This document shows positions 36,985 through 44,918 of a stretch of DNA of 64,000 nucleotides, in pieces (the stretch's first letter is position 1; every line of letters starts with the position of its first letter). Position numbers and translations under genes: made by a program. Under the pieces are notes generated by a model. It was not told the origin of the DNA. It worked only from the letters and a program-made list of their open reading frames with translations, and did no database searches. Origin of the DNA: Synechococcus sp. UW69 (GTDB lineage: Bacteria > Cyanobacteriota > Cyanobacteriia > PCC-6307 > Cyanobiaceae); NCBI RefSeq assembly GCF_900474185.1, contig NZ_UCNW01000008.1, positions 558,001-622,000 on the forward strand, in the 5' to 3' direction.

Positions 36985-37938
36985 ATGGCCCTCACCGAAC
37001 TGCGCATCGCCTCACGACGCAGCCAGCTGGCCATGGTGCAGACCAATTGGGTCAAAGCGGAACTGGAAAAAGCGCATCCAGGCTTAAAAATCACCGTGGA
37101 AGCCATGGCGACCCAGGGCGACAAAATCCTGGACGTTGCCCTGGCCAAGATCGGCGACAAAGGCCTGTTCACGAAAGAACTGGAAGCCCAGATGTTGGTG
37201 GATCGTGCGGACATCGCCGTCCACTCCCTGAAAGACCTTCCCACCAACCTTCCTGAGGGGCTGATGCTCGGCATCATCACCGAGCGGGAAGACCCGGCTG
37301 ACGCACTTGTCGTGAATGCCAAAAACCAGGCCTACAAGCTCGACACGCTTCCTGAAGGATCTGTGGTGGGAACCAGCTCCCTGCGGCGCCTGGCCCAGCT
37401 GCGTCACCACTACCCCCACCTGATCTTCAAGGACGTGCGGGGGAACGTGATCACCCGGCTGGAGAAGCTGGACAGCGGCGATTACGACTGCCTGATCCTC
37501 GCTGCAGCAGGTCTTGGCCGCCTGGGCTTTGCCGATCGGATCCACCAACTGATCCCCGGCGACATCTCCCTGCACGCCGTTGGCCAGGGAGCACTGGGCA
37601 TTGAATGCGTGGAGGGCAAGCCTGAAGTTATGGAGGCAATCAAGGTGCTGGAGCACATGCCCACCTCCCAGCGCTGCCTGGCCGAACGCGCTTTTCTGCG
37701 GGAACTGGAGGGCGGCTGTCAGGTTCCCATCGGCGTGAACACCCGCTTCGAAGGCGATCAACTGATCCTCATCGGCATGGTGGCCAGCCTCGACGGCAAA
37801 CGCTTGATCCGCGACCAAGCCAGCGGCCCCGCCAGCGACCCCGAGGCCATCGGCCTCTCCCTCGCCCACACCCTCAAAGATCAGGGCGCAGGAGAGATCC
37901 TTAAAGAGATCTTCGACACCGTTCGCCCCGAAGCCTGA
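36985..37938 (+). CDS. hemC: hydroxymethylbilane synthase (porphobilinogen deaminase)
   Basis: Polymerises four porphobilinogens into hydroxymethylbilane in heme/chlorophyll synthesis. 317 residues from ATG 36985. [43 protein letters not shown] (read in two parts), [21 protein letters not shown], and the cofactor cysteine in [12 protein letters not shown] are present. Length is normal. It converges on the L,D-transpeptidase gene with no gap. Confidence 0.97.
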   Translation: MALTELRIASRRSQLAMVQTNWVKAELEKAHPGLKITVEAMATQGDKILDVALAKIGDKGLFTKELEAQMLVDRADIAVHSLKDLPTNLPEGLMLGIITEREDPADALVVNAKNQAYKLDTLPEGSVVGTSSLRRLAQLRHHYPHLIFKDVRGNVITRLEKLDSGDYDCLILAAAGLGRLGFADRIHQLIPGDISLHAVGQGALGIECVEGKPEVMEAIKVLEHMPTSQRCLAERAFLRELEGGCQVPIGVNTRFEGDQLILIGMVASLDGKRLIRDQASGPASDPEAIGLSLAHTLKDQGAGEILKEIFDTVRPEA

Positions 37939-38478
37939 TCAACTGCGAATCTCAAGGCGTGTTCCCACATCCACGGCTTCAAACAGCTGCCGGATGTGGC
38001 TGTTGAGCATGCGCACGCAGCCAAGGCTCACGGCAGCACGGATCTGAACCCAATGCGGCCACGCCGTTCCATGGATTCCAAATTCGCCGCGCCCATTGCG
38101 GTGAAAAGCCATGTAGCGATCGCCGATGGGGCTGCTGGGTCCGCGTAACTCGCGCCGCTGGCCCGACTTGTTCGTCACATAGATGGGATCAACTTTCTTG
38201 GTGAGAATGGCGAACTCCCCCTTGGGGGTGGGCGTCTTGGGATCTCCGATCGCTACCGGCCACGATCCAAGCCGCTGGCCACCCCGGACAAGAGAGATCT
38301 GTCGCTTGCTGAGGTCGAGAACGATGCGCGACTCCCGCGGAACACGCTGCAAAGCCACTTCAGCGGCGTCAGCGGAAAGCGACGGCAGCAGGGATCCAGC
38401 CAACACACCGCCCAAGAGCACTGGAAACAACGACCACTTCATGAGACGCGCAAGACCCATTGGTCTCAACGTATTCAT
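37939..38478 (-). CDS. L,D-transpeptidase (YkuD family)
   Basis: 179 residues. An N-terminal signal peptide (basic start, then FPVLLGGVLAGSLLPS and an SADAAE cleavage zone) directs it to the periplasm; Met13 (38442) may be the true start. The YkuD domain follows: DLSKRQISLVRGGQ, PTPKGEFAI, FGIHGTAWPHW and the active-site SLGCVRM (His...Cys...Arg). It would form 3-3 peptidoglycan cross-links or attach proteins to the wall. It is one of few genes here with clear envelope function besides ftsI. Confidence 0.93.
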   Translation of the reverse strand: MNTLRPMGLARLMKWSLFPVLLGGVLAGSLLPSLSADAAEVALQRVPRESRIVLDLSKRQISLVRGGQRLGSWPVAIGDPKTPTPKGEFAILTKKVDPIYVTNKSGQRRELRGPSSPIGDRYMAFHRNGRGEFGIHGTAWPHWVQIRAAVSLGCVRMLNSHIRQLFEAVDVGTRLEIRS

Positions 38479-38536
38479 CGCTGCGCGAAAAAACCGCAGT
38501 GCCCAGTGACCAAGCCAATCTCTTCAGATTCTTTTC

Positions 38537-38554
38537 GGTCTCAAGCGTGAGACC
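38537..38554. repeat. perfect inverted repeat in divergent promoter region
   Basis: GGTCTCA-AGCG-TGAGACC, a 7-bp perfect inverted repeat between the starts of the L,D-transpeptidase and the PhyH-like gene. GGTCTCAA recurs at 38462-38469 just inside the transpeptidase gene. It lacks a T-run, so an operator or 5'-UTR hairpin is more likely than a terminator. Confidence 0.4.
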
Positions 38555-38593
38555 TGCGATCCAGCGGTACTCTTCTCCAACCCTCTTTCCTGC

Positions 38594-39472
38594 GTGTTGA
38601 CCTCCACGGCGATCGCACCGGCACGGCCAACCCTTCTCGAAGGCAATGCCCTCAGCCAGGAGGTCCAGTCGATCAGTTTTCGCTTCTCCGACCTCCTCAG
38701 CAACCGCAGAACCTTCCTTGCCGCTGCCTGGACGCTGCGTCGACGGGGGATCATTTGCCTACGGGAAGCCGCAACTCCTGAACTGATCGCATCGATCAAC
38801 AGGGATGTTGGCGAGCTGCTCGAAGAAATCGAATCAGGAAATCACGGTCGCCTCGCCTCCCTGGCCTATCTCAATCTTCCCGATCACCGTGTGCTGAAGG
38901 GCTACAACCAGTTCCGCGATGCGGATCGGGCCGTCATCAACTACCGGGTCAAACGCCCCGATGGCCGCAGCGGCAGCGATGCGGGAATGATCGACATCTT
39001 TCATCCCGAGCGCCTCTCAGAAAGCCTGAACTCCAGCATCCGAGAGTGTCTTCAGGAATCCATGATTCAGAGGTTGCTTCTGGCAAGCAGCTTCAATCGT
39101 CTGCGGGTGAAGTGCCGCAATCTCTACATCAACAGGGGTGTTCAGGACACGCGCAGCTACCACTGCGATGGACGCTCCCTGAAGTTCAAATCCTTCGTTT
39201 ACCTCAGTGATGTGCAATCGCTGGCCGATGGGCCCTATTGCTTTGTGCCCAAGTCCCAACGCCGACGACGGCTCTGGTGGCGCAATGCCAGCTACAACAA
39301 ACGCCACGGTCTGGGACCATTTGAATTCAGTCAGCTGCAAGGGGCTGAAGCCATCGCCTTGTATGCCAAGGCAGGAGACATGGTGCTCTCATCGCAGCGC
39401 GGCGCCCACTGCGGTCACCCGCAACACCCCCAGGCACGCCGTGCCGTCCTGGTGAACATGTTCCAGCGCTGA
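38594..39472 (+). CDS. PhyH-like Fe(II)/2-oxoglutarate dioxygenase
   Basis: 292 residues from GTG 38594. The C-terminal half has the double-stranded beta-helix markers: HxD in SYHCDGRS (His190, Asp192), the strand FKSFVYLSDV, DGPYCFVPKSQ, then GDMVLSSQRGAHCG (His272) and the 2-oxoglutarate arginine in RRAVLVNMFQR. This is the pattern of phytanoyl-CoA dioxygenase-like hydroxylases. The substrate is unknown; roles in lipid, pigment or natural-product hydroxylation are all possible. It is divergent from the L,D-transpeptidase. Confidence 0.78.
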   Translation: MLTSTAIAPARPTLLEGNALSQEVQSISFRFSDLLSNRRTFLAAAWTLRRRGIICLREAATPELIASINRDVGELLEEIESGNHGRLASLAYLNLPDHRVLKGYNQFRDADRAVINYRVKRPDGRSGSDAGMIDIFHPERLSESLNSSIRECLQESMIQRLLLASSFNRLRVKCRNLYINRGVQDTRSYHCDGRSLKFKSFVYLSDVQSLADGPYCFVPKSQRRRRLWWRNASYNKRHGLGPFEFSQLQGAEAIALYAKAGDMVLSSQRGAHCGHPQHPQARRAVLVNMFQR

Positions 39473-39478
39473 GACATG

Positions 39479-39503
39479 AAAAAAGGCGGGGAAATCCCCC
39501 GCC
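39479..39503 (-). terminator. intrinsic terminator of ppa
   Basis: On the minus strand GGCGGGG pairs with CCCCGCC around a short loop and is followed by six T residues (39479-39484 on the plus strand read A6). It lies 27 bp past the ppa stop and is a textbook rho-independent terminator. Confidence 0.85.
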
Positions 39504-39529
39504 CGATCACCAGCCGAAAACTGGCTTGT

Positions 39530-40117
39530 TCAGTCCACCAGCTTGGGATCGATCTCAGCCATATAACGGGCCTCACAGCTCTTGATGATCTCAATGGCTT
39601 TTTCGGTTCCAAAGAAACCGTTCACAGTGCAGGTGCCAGGCTTCTTCAGATCCTTGTAGTGCTCCCAGTAATAGGTGGTCTCTTTCTTCCAGTGATCACC
39701 GAGATCTTCCCAGCTCTTGATGTGATCCATGCGCTTGTCATCAGCAAGAACAGCGATCACCTTGTCGTCAACTTCGCCACCGTCGTCGAAAGTCATGATC
39801 CCGATGATGCGGGCTTCCACAATCGAACCAGGAATCAAGGGCTCAGTGACACCAACAATCTCGATGTCGAGAGGATCACCGTCTTCATCCCAGGTGCGGG
39901 GAATGCATCCGTAGGCGAAGGGGTAAGCCAGAGAGGAGTAACCGACGCGGTCAAGCTTGAGATGGCCTGTTTCAGTGATCAGCTCGTACTTGTTGATCGT
40001 GTTGGAGTTGAGCTCCACGATCGTGTTGAGACGAAGTTCGGCTTCATCAGCGAAGGCCGGCAGCACGTGCAGCAGGTTGGGCATGCTGCGGCTGGGTGCC
40101 TGATCGAGGTTGGCCAT
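39530..40117 (-). CDS. ppa: inorganic pyrophosphatase (family I)
   Basis: Hydrolyses pyrophosphate to phosphate, driving biosynthesis. 195 residues. All key residues are visible: LNSNTINKYELI, LDRVGYSSLAYPFAYGCIPRT (two parts), DEDGDPLDIEI (the DxDxxD triad), DDKVIAVLADDKR, and the EHYKDLKKPGT loop with the Tyr-Lys pair. The N-terminal ~25 residues are the cyanobacterial extension. It contrasts with the altered copy at 21795. An intrinsic terminator follows. Confidence 0.96.
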   Translation of the reverse strand: MANLDQAPSRSMPNLLHVLPAFADEAELRLNTIVELNSNTINKYELITETGHLKLDRVGYSSLAYPFAYGCIPRTWDEDGDPLDIEIVGVTEPLIPGSIVEARIIGIMTFDDGGEVDDKVIAVLADDKRMDHIKSWEDLGDHWKKETTYYWEHYKDLKKPGTCTVNGFFGTEKAIEIIKSCEARYMAEIDPKLVD

Positions 40118-40164
40118 AAACGGCGATGGACAGCGCGGCGCATCCTACGGGCCGCCTCGGCCAA

Positions 40165-41688
40165 TCAAACCTGTAGAGGCTGGGACGCCTGGTGCAAGCG
40201 ATCAAGTTTGCTCTCCAAGTAGCCAAGGAAGGCTTCGGTGCTCAAGGGGCGACCGCTGACTTTTTCAACCAATTGCTCCGCATTCACACTGCGTCCCAGC
40301 GGGTGCACATGCTCACGGAGCCAATCCAATAGGGGCGAAACATCACCGCGATGGACATGATCTTCTGGAGCACCGATGGCCTCCGTCATCGCTTCACTCA
40401 ATTGCGCACTAATCAGGTGCCCCAACAGGTACGACGGGAAATAGCCAAACAGGCCTTCGCTCCAATGCACATCCTGAAGACATCCCTCCGCATCATTCAT
40501 GGGGCGAACCCCCAAGAGCTCCCCATAACGCGTGTTCCACTCGCCGGGAAGATCCTTCACAGCCAAGCCCTTCTCGAGCAATGCGATCTCGAGATCAGTG
40601 CGGATCAGGATGTGTAAGCCGTAGCTGAGTTCATCAGCTTCAACGCGGTTCAAGCCGGGCGAGATGGGATTCATGGCCTGCCACATGTCCTGGGCACAGG
40701 TGAAGGGAGCTCCAGCCTGAGCAAAACGAGTCCACCACTGCTCCGCGAACGGACGACTCCGGGCAACGCGGTTCTCCCAGAACAACGACTGACTTTCATG
40801 AACGGCCATCGAGGTGGCCTGACCCAGCGGCCAGGCAAACCACTGATGGCTCTGGTCCGGGAGCCCTTGTTCATAGAGGGAGTGTCCCCATTCATGGGCG
40901 GTGGCCAGGAAGCACGACAACGGCTGACCGGGCACCACACGCGTGGTGATCCTGTAATCCGCCGGTCCCAACGTGATGGAGAAGGGGTGGGGAGAGCGGG
41001 CCATACAGGTGATGGCGGAGTTGCGGCCCCAGGCCTGCAGGAGCCCGTCACAGAGATGCTGCTGGCTTGACTCCTCGAGATCCCAGTCCGCTGATCGTGG
41101 GCGTGGGCGGGTGGATGCCTGAGCGACCAATTGCGGCAACCGTTGCCTTAACGGAGCAAACAGAGCCTCGAGACGCTCAAGCCGAAGGTCCGGTTCGAAG
41201 GGTTGAGCCAGGGTTTCCCAGCACGATCGAAGCTCGTCCAGCTGGTTGGCCTGCTCCTGGCGCAGGTCAATCAACGTCTGAAGCGCCGGTGCAAAAAGAC
41301 TGAAATCAGACGCTGCTCGAGCCTGCTGCCACAGGTTGTACCCCTTGGCTTTGGCCGTCGCCAATGCAGCGACCAGGGCTGGATCGAGAGCCTGCTGCCT
41401 GCACAGGTCCTGCTCCAGCAAATCCAAATTGCGGCCCTGCTCGGGGCATCGTTCACCGGAGTTCCAATGCTCACGAGCTACGGCCAGCAGATCCGCATAG
41501 ACCGCGGAGCTCTGACGTGCATGAAGCTGGGTCGCCAGAAGCGTGAGCTGCTCACCTCGCCAGGGTGCACCACCAGAGGGCATGCGGGTGTTCTGGTCCC
41601 AATACAGGGTGCTCTGAATCGAACCCAGCAGCTGTGTTTCACGCAAATGGGCTCCTAGCTGCCCCCAAGCCATTGCGGCAGAAGCCAT
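40165..41688 (-). CDS. M32-family metallocarboxypeptidase
   Basis: 507 residues. The zinc-binding HExxH motif is in ATAHEWGHSLYEQG, and the third ligand region is MAVHESQSLFWEN. DDEVR-like segments DYRITTRVV and the C-terminal LLGHLISAQLSEAM, GDVSPLLDWLREHVHPLG and YLESKL match thermostable carboxypeptidase 1 (Taq-type). It is a broad-specificity cytosolic enzyme that trims C-terminal residues from peptides. Located 47 bp upstream of ppa on the same strand. Confidence 0.94.
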   Translation of the reverse strand: MASAAMAWGQLGAHLRETQLLGSIQSTLYWDQNTRMPSGGAPWRGEQLTLLATQLHARQSSAVYADLLAVAREHWNSGERCPEQGRNLDLLEQDLCRQQALDPALVAALATAKAKGYNLWQQARAASDFSLFAPALQTLIDLRQEQANQLDELRSCWETLAQPFEPDLRLERLEALFAPLRQRLPQLVAQASTRPRPRSADWDLEESSQQHLCDGLLQAWGRNSAITCMARSPHPFSITLGPADYRITTRVVPGQPLSCFLATAHEWGHSLYEQGLPDQSHQWFAWPLGQATSMAVHESQSLFWENRVARSRPFAEQWWTRFAQAGAPFTCAQDMWQAMNPISPGLNRVEADELSYGLHILIRTDLEIALLEKGLAVKDLPGEWNTRYGELLGVRPMNDAEGCLQDVHWSEGLFGYFPSYLLGHLISAQLSEAMTEAIGAPEDHVHRGDVSPLLDWLREHVHPLGRSVNAEQLVEKVSGRPLSTEAFLGYLESKLDRLHQASQPLQV

Positions 41689-41780
41689 CTCGCTCTCCTT
41701 TCAATCAATTTAACGACTCTGGGGGTGGCATCGAAGCTGCGATGCAGGGCATGGTGTAGCAGTTCAGTCTTCCTGCATCG

Positions 41781-41879
41781 ATGCGCCGACTGATGCTGCG
41801 CGCAGCCTTTGGGCTCGCCCTTCCCATGGCTCTTTGGCCGCTCAAACTGATCTATCGACAGCCGTCGACCATCCAGTAA
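41781..41879 (+). CDS. possible 32-residue membrane peptide
   Basis: From ATG 41781: MRRLMLRAAFGLALPMALW continuing PLKLIYRQPSTIQ. Two basic residues, a hydrophobic helix and a basic polar end look like a small membrane protein. It lies alone in the gap between the divergent M32 peptidase and the opposite-strand DCC gene. No ribosome-binding site was firmly identified. It could also be chance. Confidence 0.35.
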   Translation: MRRLMLRAAFGLALPMALWPLKLIYRQPSTIQ

Positions 41880-41884
41880 GCCGG

Positions 41885-42292
41885 TCAGTTCAAGTCACAT
41901 CGGCCTCGGCACAGGGTCTCCAAATCCGCTCGCCCCGTGATCTGAAGCCGCCGGGACGCCCAAATCCCATAGATCCAATCGACCACGCCGCCGATCAACG
42001 GCCAGCGGGTCGGTGCGTACAGCCACCCCAGACCAATCAGGCGGTACGCCTCGCGGAAGACGGCCACATCCCGGAGCACCTCACCGGAGCCCGCAATGGC
42101 ATGAATGCGGCCCATGGCCAACCGGTAGCTGATGCCGGCATGGGCCTCAGGGTCGTAATCCGCAGCATCGATATCGACAAATTCCAGCCGGCCCAGAGAG
42201 TCACGCCGCTGCAGAAAACGAACTTCACGAACGCACAACGGACAGCCCCCGTCAAAAAGCAGCGTCAGTTCGGGGGCAGAGGGACTGGCCAT
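41885..42292 (-). CDS. DCC-family (DUF393) thiol-disulfide oxidoreductase-like protein
   Basis: 135 residues from ATG 42292. The family's N-terminal motif is LLFDGGCPLCVREVRFL (DxxCxxC). FVDIDAADYDPEAHAGIS follows, and HAIAGSGEVLRDVAVFREAYRLIG lies mid-protein. The C-terminal WPLIGGVVDWIYGIWA region is typical too. DCC proteins are thioredoxin-fold proteins of unknown redox partner. It is transcribed away from the YjbQ gene, 52 bp apart. Confidence 0.85.
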   Translation of the reverse strand: MASPSAPELTLLFDGGCPLCVREVRFLQRRDSLGRLEFVDIDAADYDPEAHAGISYRLAMGRIHAIAGSGEVLRDVAVFREAYRLIGLGWLYAPTRWPLIGGVVDWIYGIWASRRLQITGRADLETLCRGRCDLN

Positions 42293-42344
42293 TGGGTCAG
42301 ACGGAGCTGAAGCACGCAAAGTAAGAAGAGAACGCTGGAGAGCG

Positions 42345-42962
42345 GTGGGAGTTCAGCAGATCCTGCATCAGATCTCAGTCCAAACCCCTGGGAAGGGCTT
42401 CACCCGCCTGGACGGTCGGTTGAACACCTGGATCCGCAACACAGGCCTTGACCAGGGCGTACTGCACCTCACGTGCCTGCACACGAGCGCAAGCCTCACG
42501 ATCAACGAGAACGCTGATCCACGGGTGCTGCAAGACCTTGAGGCATGGATGGCGGATGCCGTTCCGGAACACCGCCGGTATCTCCATGACGACGAAGGAG
42601 CGGATGACATGCCGGCCCATATCCGAACAGCACTCACCAGCCAGACCCTCAGCCTGAGCGTCAGTGGTGGACAGCTGTTGCTGGGCACCTGGCAAGCCGT
42701 GTACCTCTGGGAGCACCGCAGCGCTGCTCACAACAGAACGATCGCCTGCCACCTTTTCGGCGAACCATCCAGCGTCACGGCACCTCGTCCCACGACGCAG
42801 AACGCCTCAGCCAAGCCTCAAACCCTGTTGAGTCTTCGCAATGCGGAACGGATCAATCAAGCCATTCAGGTACGACATGACCCCAATGCCTGGGAAACAG
42901 ACAACGGCATCGATACAGACACCGATCTGATGATTGATCGATTGCATGACTTAAGCGATTGA
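42345..42962 (+). CDS. YjbQ (UPF0047) family protein with C-terminal extension
   Basis: 205 residues from GTG 42345. The UPF0047 core (residues 1-145) includes CLHTSASLTINENADP and a QAVYLWEHR segment. Some YjbQ proteins are described as having weak thiamine-phosphate synthase activity; the true role is unclear. About 60 residues beyond the core are polar and probably disordered; usual members are ~135-150 long. The next small gene starts 11 bp after the stop (or overlaps it if TTG 42959 is used). Confidence 0.88.
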   Translation: MGVQQILHQISVQTPGKGFTRLDGRLNTWIRNTGLDQGVLHLTCLHTSASLTINENADPRVLQDLEAWMADAVPEHRRYLHDDEGADDMPAHIRTALTSQTLSLSVSGGQLLLGTWQAVYLWEHRSAAHNRTIACHLFGEPSSVTAPRPTTQNASAKPQTLLSLRNAERINQAIQVRHDPNAWETDNGIDTDTDLMIDRLHDLSD

Positions 42963-42973
42963 GGATCAGCTCC

Positions 42974-43183
42974 ATGACATTCGGACAGGTTCGTCGGATT
43001 GTTGTCATCAGCGTTTTGATCGTCCTGTTCTGGGTTTGGATCGATCCAGCGTTTGGGGTCGTACTCGGAATCATTTCTATGGCGGTGCTGAGCGTTGCCA
43101 ACCTCCATCCCAAGCCGCGTTGGGTCCGAAAATTTTGGGCTTATTGCATTGATCTGGGGCAGCACGACAGAGAGCTCCCTTAG
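42974..43183 (+). CDS. small two-helix membrane protein
   Basis: 69 residues from ATG 42974 (TTG 42959 is an overlapping alternative). A basic N-terminus precedes helices IVVISVLIVLFWVWIDP and FGVVLGIISMAVLSVANL, then a basic Trp-rich end (KPRWVRKFWAYC). No known family. Its position between YjbQ and the pterin dehydratase on the same strand suggests an operon. Confidence 0.65.
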   Translation: MTFGQVRRIVVISVLIVLFWVWIDPAFGVVLGIISMAVLSVANLHPKPRWVRKFWAYCIDLGQHDRELP

Positions 43184-43226
43184 GGGCCACGATCCGGCCA
43201 CGATGGAGGGGTGAATCAGAGATCGC

Positions 43227-43517
43227 ATGCCGATGGAACGTCTCGACGCCACCCAGATGTCGGCGCTCGCCACAGAACTACCCAACTGGAGAGTGCAGGG
43301 GGAACGGCTGCACCGCGATCTGCAATTCAAGAGCTTCGTGGAGGCGTTTGGATTCATGGCACAGGTGGCCCTCCTGGCCGAATCCAAAAATCACCATCCG
43401 AACTGGAGCAATGTCTACAACCGCGTGTCGATCGATCTAACCACCCATGATCTCGGTGGCCTCAGCAGGCTCGATGTGGAACTGGCCACCGCAATCGACG
43501 GACTGTTGCCAGCATGA
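43227..43517 (+). CDS. pterin-4a-carbinolamine dehydratase
   Basis: 96 residues. The family motif is [19 protein letters not shown] (E-x-x-x-HHP), and [17 protein letters not shown] completes it. In animals and some bacteria the enzyme recycles the tetrahydrobiopterin product of aromatic hydroxylases; cyanobacteria often have the gene without an obvious phenylalanine hydroxylase, and a molybdopterin or folate-related role has been proposed. It lies 19 bp upstream of the CobW gene. Confidence 0.93.
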   Translation: MPMERLDATQMSALATELPNWRVQGERLHRDLQFKSFVEAFGFMAQVALLAESKNHHPNWSNVYNRVSIDLTTHDLGGLSRLDVELATAIDGLLPA

Positions 43518-43536
43518 GTGCTGAGGGTCCTTGCGC

Positions 43537-44631
43537 ATGACCACTGCACCAGCCACCTCCAACGTCCCCGTCACCATTCTCAGCGGCTTCCTCGGAGCAG
43601 GGAAGACCACGCTGCTGAACCACATCCTGACCAATCAGCAGGGGGTGAAGACTGCGGTGCTGGTGAACGAATTCGGCGAAATCGGAATCGACAACGATCT
43701 GATCGTCACCACCGATGAAGACATGGTGGAGCTAAGCAACGGTTGCATCTGCTGCTCGATCAACGACGAACTGATGGAGGCAGTGGAACGGGTCATGGAA
43801 CGCCCTGAACCTCTCGACTACATCGTCGTCGAAACCACTGGTCTGGCCGATCCCCTGCCGGTTGCGATGACTTTTCTCGGCAGTGAACTGCGCGATCAGA
43901 CCCGCCTTGATTCGATCATCACGTTGATCGATGCAGAAAACTTCGATGAAGTCGTGCTCGAGACGGAAGTTGGCCGAGCCCAGGTGATTTATGGCGACAT
44001 CCTGCTGCTGAACAAGTGTGATCTCGTCTCCGAAGAGCGGCTTGAGGCCGTTGAGCAGAAACTCAGAGACGTCAAGAACGATGCCCGCATCCTGCGATCG
44101 GTGAAAGGGGATGTCCCCCTGGCCTTGCTGCTCAGTGTCGGCCTGTTCGAATCCGACAAGGTGAGTGCCCCCGCCGAGGATCCGAGCCTGAATCACAGCG
44201 ACCACGAGCACGACCACGACCACGGTCACGAACACGGGCACGACCATGGGCACGGGCACAATCATCACCACGACCACAGCCATCACCATGACCACAGCCA
44301 TGGTGATCACGCGGACCATCAGGCGATCGAGGGATTCACCTCCGTGTCGTTCCAGAGTGATGGACCTTTCTCCTTGCGCAAGTTCCAGAACTTCCTCGAC
44401 AACCAAATGCCCCAGGAGGTGTTCAGAGCCAAGGGAATCCTCTGGTTCAACGAAAGCGAACGACGCCATGTGTTCCATCTGGCAGGCAAACGGTTTTCGA
44501 TCGACGACACCGACTGGACCGGTGATCGCAAGAACCAATTGGTGCTGATTGGCCGTGACATCGACCACAAGACCCTGCGGGAGCAACTCCAGGCTTGTGT
44601 GGCACCTGATGCGGGAAAAGGTTTCAGCTGA
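43537..44631 (+). CDS. CobW/COG0523 GTPase with histidine-rich metal-binding stretch
   Basis: 364 residues from ATG 43537 (TTG 43531 possible). The G domain has Walker A LSGFLGAGKTTLLNHI (17-25), the metal-binding GCICCS (Cys70, Cys72, Cys73), ETTGLADPLP and LNKCDLV. Residues ~220-262 are about half histidine with Asp/Gly/Glu. A CobW C-terminal domain follows (GFTSVSFQSDGPFSL, GILWFNESERRHVFHLAGKR). Such proteins are metallochaperones; His-rich ones are mostly zinc-linked. It may serve zinc supply. No zur box is seen. Confidence 0.93.
   Translation: MTTAPATSNVPVTILSGFLGAGKTTLLNHILTNQQGVKTAVLVNEFGEIGIDNDLIVTTDEDMVELSNGCICCSINDELMEAVERVMERPEPLDYIVVETTGLADPLPVAMTFLGSELRDQTRLDSIITLIDAENFDEVVLETEVGRAQVIYGDILLLNKCDLVSEERLEAVEQKLRDVKNDARILRSVKGDVPLALLLSVGLFESDKVSAPAEDPSLNHSDHEHDHDHGHEHGHDHGHGHNHHHDHSHHHDHSHGDHADHQAIEGFTSVSFQSDGPFSLRKFQNFLDNQMPQEVFRAKGILWFNESERRHVFHLAGKRFSIDDTDWTGDRKNQLVLIGRDIDHKTLREQLQACVAPDAGKGFS
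44194..44322 (+). repeat. in-frame histidine-rich repeat in the CobW gene
   Basis: A run of CAC/CAT codons alternating with GAC, GGC/GGT and GAG makes imperfect 6-base repeats (His-Asp, His-Gly, His-Glu). The histidine codons vary between CAC and CAT, so the repeat is kept at protein level and not as a simple DNA microsatellite. Confidence 0.85.
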
Positions 44632-44669
44632 TTCAGCAGAACCCATGAATGCTGCTTATTGTGCGTGCC

Positions 44670-44831
44670 ATGGAAGACACCTCAATGGTCGAACCCTTGT
44701 TGCTCGGAACAGTCTTTGTTCTTGCAAGTTTGTTGTTGTGGCTTCTGGCTGACTCCGATGACGACAACGGTGGAGGCGGCCTGCGACAGCCTGTCCTTGT
44801 ACCGATTCCTGTCCGTCATCACCAACGCTGA
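44670..44831 (+). CDS. small membrane protein
   Basis: 53 residues from ATG 44670 (or from Met at 44685). One membrane helix (EPLLLGTVFVLASLLLWLLA) precedes an acidic-glycine turn (DSDDDNGGGG) and a valine/proline end finishing RHHQR. A strong terminator follows 22 bp later, as for a genuine gene end. The function is unknown. Confidence 0.65.
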   Translation: MEDTSMVEPLLLGTVFVLASLLLWLLADSDDDNGGGGLRQPVLVPIPVRHHQR

Positions 44832-44853
44832 ACACGTCGACAGCTCTCACTTA

Positions 44854-44880
44854 ATCCCCCACTGAGATGGGGGATTTTTT
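44854..44880 (+). terminator. intrinsic terminator
   Basis: ATCCCCCA (44854-44861), loop CTGAGA, TGGGGGAT (44868-44875) followed by five more T residues. A perfect 8-bp stem with T-run on the plus strand, ending the CobW/small protein transcript. Confidence 0.9.
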
Positions 44881-44918
44881 ATGGCAATGCGCGGCCACCG
44901 GTACGGCCGCTCCTCGGC

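Noticed and set aside
43732-44646. Minus-strand frame opposite the CobW gene, very rich in Val/Met
   Set aside because: The Val/Met richness is the complement of the histidine codons; no independent motif.
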